Shown: positions 1 to 7,100 of the stretch, one piece after another
Position numbering within the stretch: the first letter of the stretch is position 1
Layout: each line of letters starts with the position of its first letter
Assembly: GCA_964475955.1 (NCBI GenBank)
Contig: CAYYZY010000256.1
Span: 1 to 10,148, forward strand
Reading direction: 5' to 3'
Origin: DATKZH01 sp964475955
GTDB taxonomy: Bacteria > Planctomycetota > Planctomycetia > Pirellulales > Thermoguttaceae
DNA: 10,148 nt
Position numbers and translations under genes: made by a program
Notes under the pieces: model-generated
What the model saw: the letters and a program-made list of their open reading frames with translations, nothing else
Databases searched by the model: none
Told to the model about the DNA's origin: nothing

Positions 1-1013
1 CGACTTTTGAGAGCTTCGCCGACTTCCTCAAGGCGCGACCGCAGGACAAGCCGTTTTGCTTCTGGCTCGGAACCTCGGACCCGCACCGGCCGTACGTGTG
101 GCAAAGCGGCGCGAAGAGCGGCATCGACGTCGGTCGCATCCGGCTTCCTGCCGACCTGCCCGATCACGAGATCGTTCGGCACGACGTCGCCGACTACTAC
201 TACGAGGTGCAGCGCTTCGACCGTGACGTCGCCGCCGCGTTGAAGCTCCTCGAAGAGTCGGGCGAGCTGGACGACACGATTGTCGTCATGACCGGCGACC
301 ACGGGATGCCGTTCCCGAGACACAAGTGCCAGCTCTACGATTCAGGCACGCACGTGCCCTTGGCCGTCCGCTGGGGCGCGGAGGTCGACGCCGGGCGGCG
401 CGTGACGGACTTCGTCTCGCTGGCCGACCTGGCCCCGACCTTCCTCCAAGCGGCCGGCGTCGCCGTCCCCGAACCGATGACCGGCCGGTCCTTCTTGGAG
501 GTGCTTCGATCGAGCCGATCCGGGCGGGTCGATCCTTCGCGCGACCACGTGCTCACGGGGCGCGAACGTCACGGGCAATCGCAGGAAAAACCCAACCCCG
601 GCGGTTACCCCATGCGGGCCCTCCGCACGGACCGCTTCCTCTACATTCGCAATTTCGACCCCGACCGTTGGCCCGGCGGCTGCCCCGACGCGGATAAAGC
701 GTTCGGCGGCCGAGCGTACGGCGACTGTGACGGCAGCCCGACGAAGGATTTCGTGATCGAACACCGTGAGGATCCGAAATACAAGCGTTTCTATCAGCTT
801 GCGTTCAGCAAGCGTCCGGCCGAGGAGCTGTACGACCTCCAGCAAGATCCGGATCAGTTGAGCAACGTGGCCGACCAGCCCGAGTACCGAGAGGTCAAGG
901 CCCGGCTTGGGGAACGTCTTGCAGATGAGCTTGAGGCGACCGGTGATCCCCGTGTGCTTGGCGGCGGCGAAGCGTTCGACCACCACCCTTATCGCCGGAG
1001 ATTCAGGCGATAG
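1..1013 (+). CDS. Sulfatase (type I, N-sulfoglucosamine sulfohydrolase-like), 5' partial
   Basis: Hydrolysis of sulfate esters or sulfamates on glycans, probably outside the cytoplasm. The reading frame is open from base 3 to the TAG at 1011-1013, so 336 residues of the C-terminal part are visible; family members usually have about 450-500 residues, so the signal peptide and the formylglycine motif lie outside the window. Visible sulfatase landmarks are KPFCFWLGTSDPHRPY (48-95), the metal-binding stretch TGDHGMPFPRHK (about 291-326) with Asp, His and the conserved Lys, followed by LYDSGTHVPLAVRW, and the C-terminal signature ELYDLQQDPDQLSNVA where sulfatases describe Asp/Glu-rich turn repeats. 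The GDHGMPFPR...K.LYDSGT pattern is what I know from the heparan N-sulfatase-like branch; substrate is not certain. It is separated from the next sulfatase by 337 bp with its own promoter candidate, so it may end a transcription unit. Confidence 0.93.
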   Translation, partial: TFESFADFLKARPQDKPFCFWLGTSDPHRPYVWQSGAKSGIDVGRIRLPADLPDHEIVRHDVADYYYEVQRFDRDVAAALKLLEESGELDDTIVVMTGDHGMPFPRHKCQLYDSGTHVPLAVRWGAEVDAGRRVTDFVSLADLAPTFLQAAGVAVPEPMTGRSFLEVLRSSRSGRVDPSRDHVLTGRERHGQSQEKPNPGGYPMRALRTDRFLYIRNFDPDRWPGGCPDADKAFGGRAYGDCDGSPTKDFVIEHREDPKYKRFYQLAFSKRPAEELYDLQQDPDQLSNVADQPEYREVKARLGERLADELEATGDPRVLGGGEAFDHHPYRRRFRR

Positions 1014-1066
1014 GCCTCCGAATCGAGCTTGACCGTGAAAAGCGTGAGGTTCAGTATTCTGCGGCG

Positions 1067-1075
1067 TGGTACAAT
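1067..1075 (+). promoter_or_regulatory. Extended -10 promoter candidate (TGG-TACAAT)
   Basis: TGGTACAAT matches a sigma70-type extended -10 element (TGn directly before TACAAT) in an otherwise GC-rich region. No good -35 sits 16-18 bp upstream; TTGACC at 1029-1034 is too far away, which fits extended -10 promoters that need little -35. It would start transcription near 1082, placing the three-way-junction element, the small ORF and the sulfatase on one mRNA with a leader of about 270 nt. Prediction from sequence only. Confidence 0.4.
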
Positions 1076-1128
1076 AGTGGTCTGGCAACGCTCGATTTTG
1101 GGGTTGGGCCGTGAAATGTCCGCTCGCG

Positions 1129-1189
1129 GATAGTCGCTGATCGCTGGAGCGATCAAGGCGTATGGTTCGCCGAGCGAACCAAGACTATC
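1129..1189 (+). promoter_or_regulatory. Three-way-junction structured element in the sulfatase leader
   Basis: Three perfect helices nest in 61 nt. P1 closes the element: GATAGTC (1129-1135) pairs with GACTATC (1183-1189), 7 bp. P2 is TGATCGCTGGAGCGATCA (1138-1155), at least 7 bp with a TGGA loop. P3 is TGGTTCGCCGAGCGAACCA (1163-1181), 8 bp with a CGA loop. Junction strands are GC (1136-1137), AGGCGTA (1156-1162) and A (1182). It lies between the promoter candidate and the next gene, so it may be a structured 5' leader of a regulatory kind, or a DNA hairpin element such as a REP-like or mobile repeat. It has no U tract, so it is not a standard intrinsic terminator. I do not recognise it as a known riboswitch. 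Confidence 0.5.
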
Positions 1190-1243
1190 AGCCGTGCAAC
1201 GCCATTTCCAGGTTTGACAGAGCGCTAAGGCAGCGCGGACGGA

Positions 1244-1261
1244 GTTGCCGGGAGGTGCAAC
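1244..1261 (+). promoter_or_regulatory. Shine-Dalgarno presented in a stem-loop
   Basis: GTTGC (1244-1248) can pair with GCAAC (1257-1261), leaving CGGGAGGT in the loop. The loop holds GGAGG (1251-1255), 6 nt before ATG at 1262. This is the strongest ribosome binding site in the leader and is the main support for translation of the small ORF that follows. The 5-bp stem is short, so control by folding is only a possibility. Confidence 0.4.
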
Positions 1262-1351
1262 ATGGACGACCCGGCCGGAGTATCGCAACGTCACGGGAAA
1301 CGGCTACGACGTTCCGTGACAGTCACGACCACCGAAAGGAAAGGCCACTGA
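1262..1351 (+). CDS. 29-residue small ORF, translationally coupled to the sulfatase
   Basis: ATG at 1262 is preceded at ideal distance by GGAGG (1251-1255) and opens 29 codons ending at TGA 1349-1351. The stop shares its last base with the ATG of the sulfatase (TGATG), the classic arrangement for stop-start coupling. The peptide starts MDDPAGVSQRHGK, continues with an arginine-rich RLRRS stretch and VTVTTTERKGH, and has no hydrophobic segment, cysteine or recognisable domain. The ribosome binding site of the sulfatase (AAAGG at 1340-1344) lies inside it, so ribosomes on the small ORF would pass over and open that site. Its likely role is a leader or regulatory ORF rather than a functional peptide, but that is inference. 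The alternative is a chance ORF, since short open frames are common in GC-rich DNA. Confidence 0.4.
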   Translation: MDDPAGVSQRHGKRLRRSVTVTTTERKGH

Positions 1352-2931
1352 TGACACGCTCTACTGTCCTCGGTACGGTTCTGCTGCTTCTGGCTCCGCT
1401 GGCCCCGTTGCAGGCTGGCAATGCCTTACGGCCTTCATCAAGCCCCAACATCGTCGTCATCCTGGCCGACGACTTCGGCGTAGGCGACGTCCAGGCCCAC
1501 TACCCGGACAACAAGATCGCGACGCCGCACCTCGATCACCTCGTGCGCCAGGGGCGGAGCTTCACCGACGCGCACACCTCCTCGGCGGTCTGCTCGCCGA
1601 CGCGGTACGGGCTTCTGACGGGACGGTACAACTGGCGGACGCGGCTCCAGGAGTGGGTGATCGCGGCCTACGAGCCGCCGCTCATCGCAGGCGATCGCCC
1701 AACCCTGCCAGGCTTTCTGCGGCGGTGCGGCTACCACACGGGGTGCATCGGCAAGTGGCACCTCGGCTGGGAGTGGCCCGGGCCGCAACCGAGCCGCATG
1801 ACCGAAAAGCGTAACGGGCTGACGCGGCTCGAATGGGACTTCACCAAACCGATCGGCGGCGGCCCGACCCACAGGGGGTTCGACTACTACTTCGGCGTCG
1901 ACCTGCCGAACCTCCCTCCGTTCACGTATATCGAGAACGATCGCGTCGTGACCCTGCCGACCGCGGAGTTCCAGCCGGACCCGAGCGAGGGCGTCGTCCT
2001 GCCCAGAGGTTTCGCCGGCGCGCCCGCCGCGCCCGGCTGGCGCATGCAGGACGTCCTGCCGGAGATCACGCGGCGGGCGGTGCAGTTCGTTCGCGATCAG
2101 GCGAAGCAGGAGCGGCCGTTCTTTCTCTACTTTGCGCTCACGTCGCCGCACGAGCCGATCGTGCCCTCGAAGGAGTTCCGCGGCAAGAGCGGCATCGCCC
2201 CGATTGCCGACTTCGTGATGCAGACGGACTGGTCCGCCGGGCAGGTCGTCGAGGCCATCGACGACGCCGGTCTTGCCGACGACACCATCGTCGTCTTCAC
2301 CGGCGACAACGGACACTCGCACTACACCGGCTGGGAGCAGTTGGTCGCCGCCGGGCACCAGCCGAGCGGCCCGTACCGCGGGCACAAGGGCGACGTCTGG
2401 GAGGGCGGCCATCGCGTACCGCTGGTGGTCCGCTGGCCGGGGCACGTCGAGGCCGGAACCTCCAGCGATCAGATGGTGTGCCTCACCGATCTGTTCGCCA
2501 CCTGTGCGGAAATCGTCGGGAAGAGACTGCCTGCCGACGGCGCGGAGGACAGCCTGAGCTTCCTGCCGGCCTTGCTGGGCAAGTCGCCCGGGGGAGGGCG
2601 CAACACGTTGGTCAGCCACTCCAACTTCGGCGAGTTCGCCTACCGGGACGGGCCGTGGAAGCTCGTTTTTCGGCTGAGCGGCCGGAATCTGGAGCAATCG
2701 CGCGGCAAACCGACCATCGCCGAGCTGTACCATCTCGAATCGGACGTCGGCGAGCAGGCGGACGTGTCGGGGAAGCACCCGGACATCGTGAGGCGGATGA
2801 CCGAGGACCTGAGAGCCCTCATCGACCGCGGCACAAGCCGCGACGGGCAGAAGGCCGCTAACGACACCGTGGTTCGATTCGAGACGACGCAAGAGAATCG
2901 CTGGGCACCGGCGCTCGATGGGGCCGAGTGA
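1351..2931 (+). CDS. Secreted sulfatase (arylsulfatase A-like, type I formylglycine-dependent)
   Basis: Calcium-dependent hydrolysis of sulfate esters, most likely on an extracellular or periplasmic glycan. The 526-residue product is full length. A Sec signal peptide is visible at residues 1-22 (hydrophobic VLGTVLLLLAPLAPL, then QAG). After it come PNIVVILADDFG with metal-binding Asp40-Asp41, the formylglycine motif CSPTRYGLLTG with Cys81, GKWHLG (Lys135, His137), FTGDNGH (Asp319, Asn320) and Lys346 in GHKGDVWEGGHRVPL, so all expected catalytic landmarks are present. The C-terminal ELYHLESDVGEQADVSGKHP is the usual sulfatase end. I chose ATG 1351 because the signal peptide begins there and AAAGG sits 6 nt upstream; the frame is open back to 1162, but that extension looks non-coding. 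Activity needs a formylglycine-generating enzyme or anaerobic maturase, not encoded here. Exact substrate is unknown. Confidence 0.95.
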   Translation: MTRSTVLGTVLLLLAPLAPLQAGNALRPSSSPNIVVILADDFGVGDVQAHYPDNKIATPHLDHLVRQGRSFTDAHTSSAVCSPTRYGLLTGRYNWRTRLQEWVIAAYEPPLIAGDRPTLPGFLRRCGYHTGCIGKWHLGWEWPGPQPSRMTEKRNGLTRLEWDFTKPIGGGPTHRGFDYYFGVDLPNLPPFTYIENDRVVTLPTAEFQPDPSEGVVLPRGFAGAPAAPGWRMQDVLPEITRRAVQFVRDQAKQERPFFLYFALTSPHEPIVPSKEFRGKSGIAPIADFVMQTDWSAGQVVEAIDDAGLADDTIVVFTGDNGHSHYTGWEQLVAAGHQPSGPYRGHKGDVWEGGHRVPLVVRWPGHVEAGTSSDQMVCLTDLFATCAEIVGKRLPADGAEDSLSFLPALLGKSPGGGRNTLVSHSNFGEFAYRDGPWKLVFRLSGRNLEQSRGKPTIAELYHLESDVGEQADVSGKHPDIVRRMTEDLRALIDRGTSRDGQKAANDTVVRFETTQENRWAPALDGAE

Positions 2932-2954
2932 CGCAACAAATCGCTCAACAACTT

Positions 2955-2967
2955 GGGGACTGTCCCC
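2955..2967. repeat. REP-like palindrome GGGGACTGTCCCC
   Basis: GGGGAC (2955-2960) and GTCCCC (2962-2967) are a perfect 6-bp inverted repeat around a single T, in the 59-bp gap between sulfatase and oxidoreductase. The wider context, TTGGGGACTGTCCCCTTCCC, resembles short GGGGAC/GTCCCC repeats that I recall as scattered in planctomycete and some other genomes; this is memory, not a search. In RNA the one-base loop must open to at least three, so the hairpin would be small. No T tract follows, so a terminator role is unlikely. Only one copy is seen in this window. Confidence 0.45.
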
Positions 2968-2990
2968 TTCCCAAATGAGGATGACGTGGT

Positions 2991-4136
2991 ATGGGCGCGA
3001 GATCAACGTCACACGGCACAAACGAGAACGCCTTGGCTCAGGGCAGACGTCGCTTCCTCCGATCGGCGGTCGGTGCCGGCCTCGCCCTGGGCGCCGCGAC
3101 CAGCGGCAGGGGAGCTCCGGCGCCGCTGGCGGACGCGAAGACCGTGCGCGTTGGGCTGATCGGCACGGACGGACACACGGGCGTGCTCCTCGGGAGCATC
3201 CCGCATCTTCCCGGCGTGGAACTTGCCGCCTTCGCAAAGAGCCTCCCGGACGACGACGTGGCCGGGCTGAGACGAAACAAGGCCTTCTCGGAGAAGACGC
3301 GCGTCTACGATCGGTTCGAGCCGATGTTGGAGAAAGAGGAGCTCGACGTGGTCGGCGTCTGCCTGCCCTACTACCGGAACGCCGAGGCGTCTATCGTCGC
3401 CGCCCGAAAAGGCATCCACGTCGTTTCCGAGAAGCCGGTCGCGACGACCCTGGAAGACCTGGCGGCCTTGAAGAAGGCGGTTGCCGAATCGAAAGCTCGC
3501 CTGACGTCGCTGATGAACATGCGCTGCTTTCCACCGTACCGGGCGGCCCGAAAGGCGGTCCAAGACGGGCTGATCGGCGAACCGATCCTGCTGACGTCGC
3601 AGAAATCGTACCGGTTCGGGTCCGCCAGACCCTGGTTCTACAAGGAGATGAAGACCTACGGGGGGACCATCCCTTGGGCCGGGATTCACTCGATCGACTA
3701 CATGCGGTGGACCTCCGGCCGGCAGTACACCCAGGTCTCGGCTTGGCACGGCAACAAGGACCATCCCGACTACCCCGGCTTTCAGGACCATGCGGGCGTT
3801 CTCTTCAAACTCGACAACGGCGGGACGGCCATGACCAACCTCGACTACCTTCGTCCCGAAGCCGCGCCCACCCACGGAGACGACCGGCTGCGGATTGCCG
3901 GGAGTGAAGGCGTGCTCGAGGTGATGGGGGCCGAGGGCCGGGTCTCGGTCATTACCGCCTCCGGAGGTCCCCGCGAACTGGCTCTGCCCGAGAAGGTCGA
4001 CTTCTTCGCCGACTTCCTGGCCGAATTGGCCGGCAAGGGAGAGCATCTCATCAGCCAGGATGACGCGTTCCGCCTAACCGAAATCTGCCTGGAAGCCCGT
4101 GAGGCGGCCGAAGAGGGCCATTGGACGAACTTGTAA
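2991..4136 (+). CDS. Gfo/Idh/MocA family oxidoreductase with Tat signal
   Basis: NAD(P)-dependent dehydrogenase-type protein of sugar metabolism, 381 residues. The N-terminus has a twin-arginine signal, GRRRFLRSAVGAGLALGAA (residues 18-36), so export by Tat in folded, cofactor-loaded form is likely. The Rossmann domain starts at about residue 51 (TVRVGLIGTDGHTG). The family signature EKPV is at 147-150, with Lys148, and the catalytic-site pattern GIHSIDYMRW gives His233 and Asp236. The C-terminal half is the usual substrate-binding beta-sheet domain. ATG 2991 has a modest GAGG (2977-2980) 10 nt upstream; TTG at 3033 would shorten but keep the Tat motif. It sits 59 bp after the sulfatase and 61 bp before the large propeller gene, probably in one operon. 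Exported members of this family include sugar oxidoreductases and GH109-type glycosidases, which use NAD as bound cofactor; which one applies here cannot be decided by eye. Confidence 0.9.
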   Translation: MGARSTSHGTNENALAQGRRRFLRSAVGAGLALGAATSGRGAPAPLADAKTVRVGLIGTDGHTGVLLGSIPHLPGVELAAFAKSLPDDDVAGLRRNKAFSEKTRVYDRFEPMLEKEELDVVGVCLPYYRNAEASIVAARKGIHVVSEKPVATTLEDLAALKKAVAESKARLTSLMNMRCFPPYRAARKAVQDGLIGEPILLTSQKSYRFGSARPWFYKEMKTYGGTIPWAGIHSIDYMRWTSGRQYTQVSAWHGNKDHPDYPGFQDHAGVLFKLDNGGTAMTNLDYLRPEAAPTHGDDRLRIAGSEGVLEVMGAEGRVSVITASGGPRELALPEKVDFFADFLAELAGKGEHLISQDDAFRLTEICLEAREAAEEGHWTNL

Positions 4137-4185
4137 GGGTGCCGTGGTCCGCCGAGTGTCTTTGTGTGAAACATCACCACGAATC

Positions 4186-4191
4186 AGGAGG
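4186..4191 (+). promoter_or_regulatory. Shine-Dalgarno AGGAGG that fixes a GTG start
   Basis: A full-consensus AGGAGG stands 6 nt before GTG 4198. The frame is open upstream to 4099, inside the oxidoreductase gene, but only the GTG at 4198 combines a strong ribosome binding site with a signal peptide directly after it. This decides the start of the large propeller gene. Confidence 0.75.
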
Positions 4192-4197
4192 TCCGCA

Positions 4198-7100
4198 GTG
4201 AACGCCAGAACGCGAGTAGTCGTGGCTCTTGCTCTGCTTGTCACGAGCCTTTCCGCAGCAAGGGGCCTTTGGGCCGCCGATTGGCCCGCCTATCAGCACG
4301 ACCTGGCCCGAAGCGGAGTGACCGAAGACGTCCTCCCGGCTCCCCTGCACGCGCAATGGATCTACCAGCCCGCCCACGCTCCCCGCCCTGCCTGGCCGGA
4401 GCCGGGCCGAGAGCTCAATCGCGTGGCGTTCGACTACGCCTACGAGGTCACGGCAGCGGGTGGGCTGGTCTACTTCGGCTCGTCGGCGGATCACCAGGTC
4501 TACGCGGTCGAGTTGGCAACCGGGCGCCCGCGGTGGAGCTTCTTCACGGAAGGTCCGGTTCGATTCGCCCCAGCGATTAAGAGCGGGCGGGTCTTCGTCG
4601 CCTCCGACGACGGCCGGCTCTACTGTCTTTCCGCTTCGGACGGCTCGCTCCTGTGGCGGTTCCAGGGCGGCCCCCGTGACGAACGCATGCTCGGCAACGA
4701 GCAGATGATCTCGCGCTGGCCGCTGCGAAGCGGCGTGGCGGTCGACGGCGGCGCGGTCTACTTCTCGGCCGGCATGTGGCCCAACGAAGGGGTCTACTTC
4801 TATGCCCTCGACGCCGAGTCGGGCAAAGTCCTTTGGAAGAACGAGACGAGCGGCATCGACTACCGCAGCCAGCCGCATCCGCCGTCGGTCGCCGTGACGG
4901 GCGTCGCGCCGCAAGGGTACGTCTCCGGGCACGAGCGACAACTCTTCCTGCCCACCGGCCGCAACGTGCCCGCGGCCTACGATCGACAGACTGGAGAGTT
5001 GCTCTACTACCACAGCCGACCGACGACCTGGGGCGATCGCTGGGGTGGCTCGTGGACCATGCTCCACGGCGGATTGCTGTTCAATTGGCGGTGTCACGTG
5101 GCGCCGGACACGGACGCCCGATTGGGTGAGTTCTCCCCGCACAAGGACGACGGCCTCATCGCCTTCGACGCGGCGACGGGCAGCGTGAAGCGGGACTTCC
5201 CGGGCAAGCGATGCGCCGTCGTCAACGACGACATGATCTACATGTCGGGAAGCGGCCAGGTCGACGCCTACGATTTCGCGTCCTGGGTCGGCGGCGCCAA
5301 ACCGTCCGACTGCACCAAGTGGTCGGCCCCGCACGATCGTGCCTACGCCTTGATCCTGGCCGGCACGACCCTGGTCGTTGGCGGGCAGGGCACGGTCACG
5401 GCGTTCGCGGCCGACACAGGCGAGGTCGTCTGGCGCGACAAGGTCGAAGGACAGGCGCGCGGCCTTGCCGTGGCCGATGGCCGGCTCCTGGTCAGCACGA
5501 CCACCGGCCGGATCACCTGCTACGGGCCCGAGGCCGTGGCCAATCCGCCGGTCATCACTGCCAAGCCCCAAGCGCCCGCGTTTGCCGGCGACCAGCCCGA
5601 CGCCCTGGCGCGGCGCATCGTCGACCAGACCGGCAAGAAGGCAGGCTACTGTCTGGTGTTGGGCGCGGGCGATGGTCGGTTGCTGTACGACCTGGCCACG
5701 CAATCGGAGTTGCAGGTTTGCAGCCTGGAGCCCGACGCTGAGGTGGTCGCTCGGACACGACGCCTCCTCGACAAGGCCCAACTCTACGGCGTGCGCGTCG
5801 TGGTCCATCACGGCTCCTTGGGCGAAGTGGCCTACCCCGAGTATTTTGCCGATCTAGTCATCGTGGGCGACTGCACGGCGGCGAGCCTCAAGCGTCCTCC
5901 CGCGGAGGAGGTCTACCGTGTGCTGCGACCCCACGGCGGCACGGCGTATGTTGCCGCAACGGGTGCCGCGGCGGCACCGGAGACCGTCAAGCAATGGCTT
6001 GCCGCGGGGCGGGTCCCGGCCGAGGAGATCACGGCCTCGGGCGACGCCGTCCGGGTCGTGCGGGGCGGGCTGCCCGGGGCCGGCGAGTGGACCCACCAGT
6101 ACGCCAGCCCGGCGAAGACCGGTTGCTCCACGGACCAGCGCGTGCGCCTGCCGCTCAGGCTGCTCTGGTTCGGCGAGCCCGGCCCGGCCCGGATGATCGC
6201 ACGACACTGGAAGGGTCCGGCCCCGCTCTACGTCGACGGGCGCATGTTCGTGGTCGGCCAGTACAGCCTGATGGCCGTCGACGCCTACAACGGGCGCTCC
6301 CTGTGGCGCCGCGACTTTCCCAAGGTGGGCCGCTTCCCGGCGCACACGGGCGGGAGCAACGTCGCAGCCGACGGGGACAGCGTCTACCTAGCCACGGGGA
6401 AGACCTGCCTGCGCCTCGACGCCGTCACCGGCGAGACCCTCAAGACCTACGAACTGCCTCTCGATCGGTTGGGCCTCGAGGGCGACGCGGCCGAGTCGCT
6501 CGCCTGGAGCTACCTGGCCGTCGGTCGCGGCGGAGTCCTCGGCAGCGTGGGTAACGAGCGGGAGGCGAAGCACGTCTTCCGGCTAAGCAAGGAGGGCAAG
6601 ACCGTATGGACGCACACGGTCGACGGGACCGTGAGCAACAACGCGATCGCGATGGACCAGGGCCGCGTCTACCTGACCGAGCGGACCAGCCCTGAGAAGA
6701 TCGCCCGAGCGAAGAAGCGGGGCGAAAGCGTGCCCGCGAGTTGGCGGCTCGTGGCGCTCGACGCCGCCACGGGCAAGGTCGCATGGAAGACGGAAGAGGG
6801 CATCGCCGGGCGCACCGAGCTGTGGTTGGCCCGGGGCGTGTTGCTGGCCACCGGCGGCGGGGGGATGACCGGGTACGAAGTGGCCTCGGGCAAGCCGATC
6901 TACAACCAGAGTGTCTCGATGCGCCGCTTCCCGGTGATCGTCGGCGGAACGATCTACGGCGAGCCGACGGCCTTCGACTTGCAGACCGGCGAGCCGCTGT
7001 CGCGCCCCAGCCCGTTCGCCCAAACCGAGTCGGCCTGGACTTTCTCCCGATCGTACGGCTGCGGGTCCATTTCCGCCGCACCGAATCTACTGATGTTTCG

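Noticed and set aside
1214..1219. TTGACA, a consensus -35 hexamer in the leader
   Set aside because: No acceptable -10 follows 16-18 bp downstream (the sequence there is about GGACGG), and it would remove most of the leader.
1222..1236. GCGCT/AGCGC hairpin
   Set aside because: Only 5 bp in GC-rich sequence with no T tract; expected by chance.
1162..1350. N-terminal extension of the second sulfatase to an ATG at 1162
   Set aside because: The extra 63 residues are not sulfatase-like, would bury the clear signal peptide, and the start overlaps the three-way-junction element; ATG 1351 has its own ribosome binding site.
1438..3237. Long open frame on the - strand opposite the sulfatase and oxidoreductase
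   Set aside because: Arg/Pro/Val-rich shadow frame of high-GC coding DNA, no recognisable domain, fully opposite well-supported genes.
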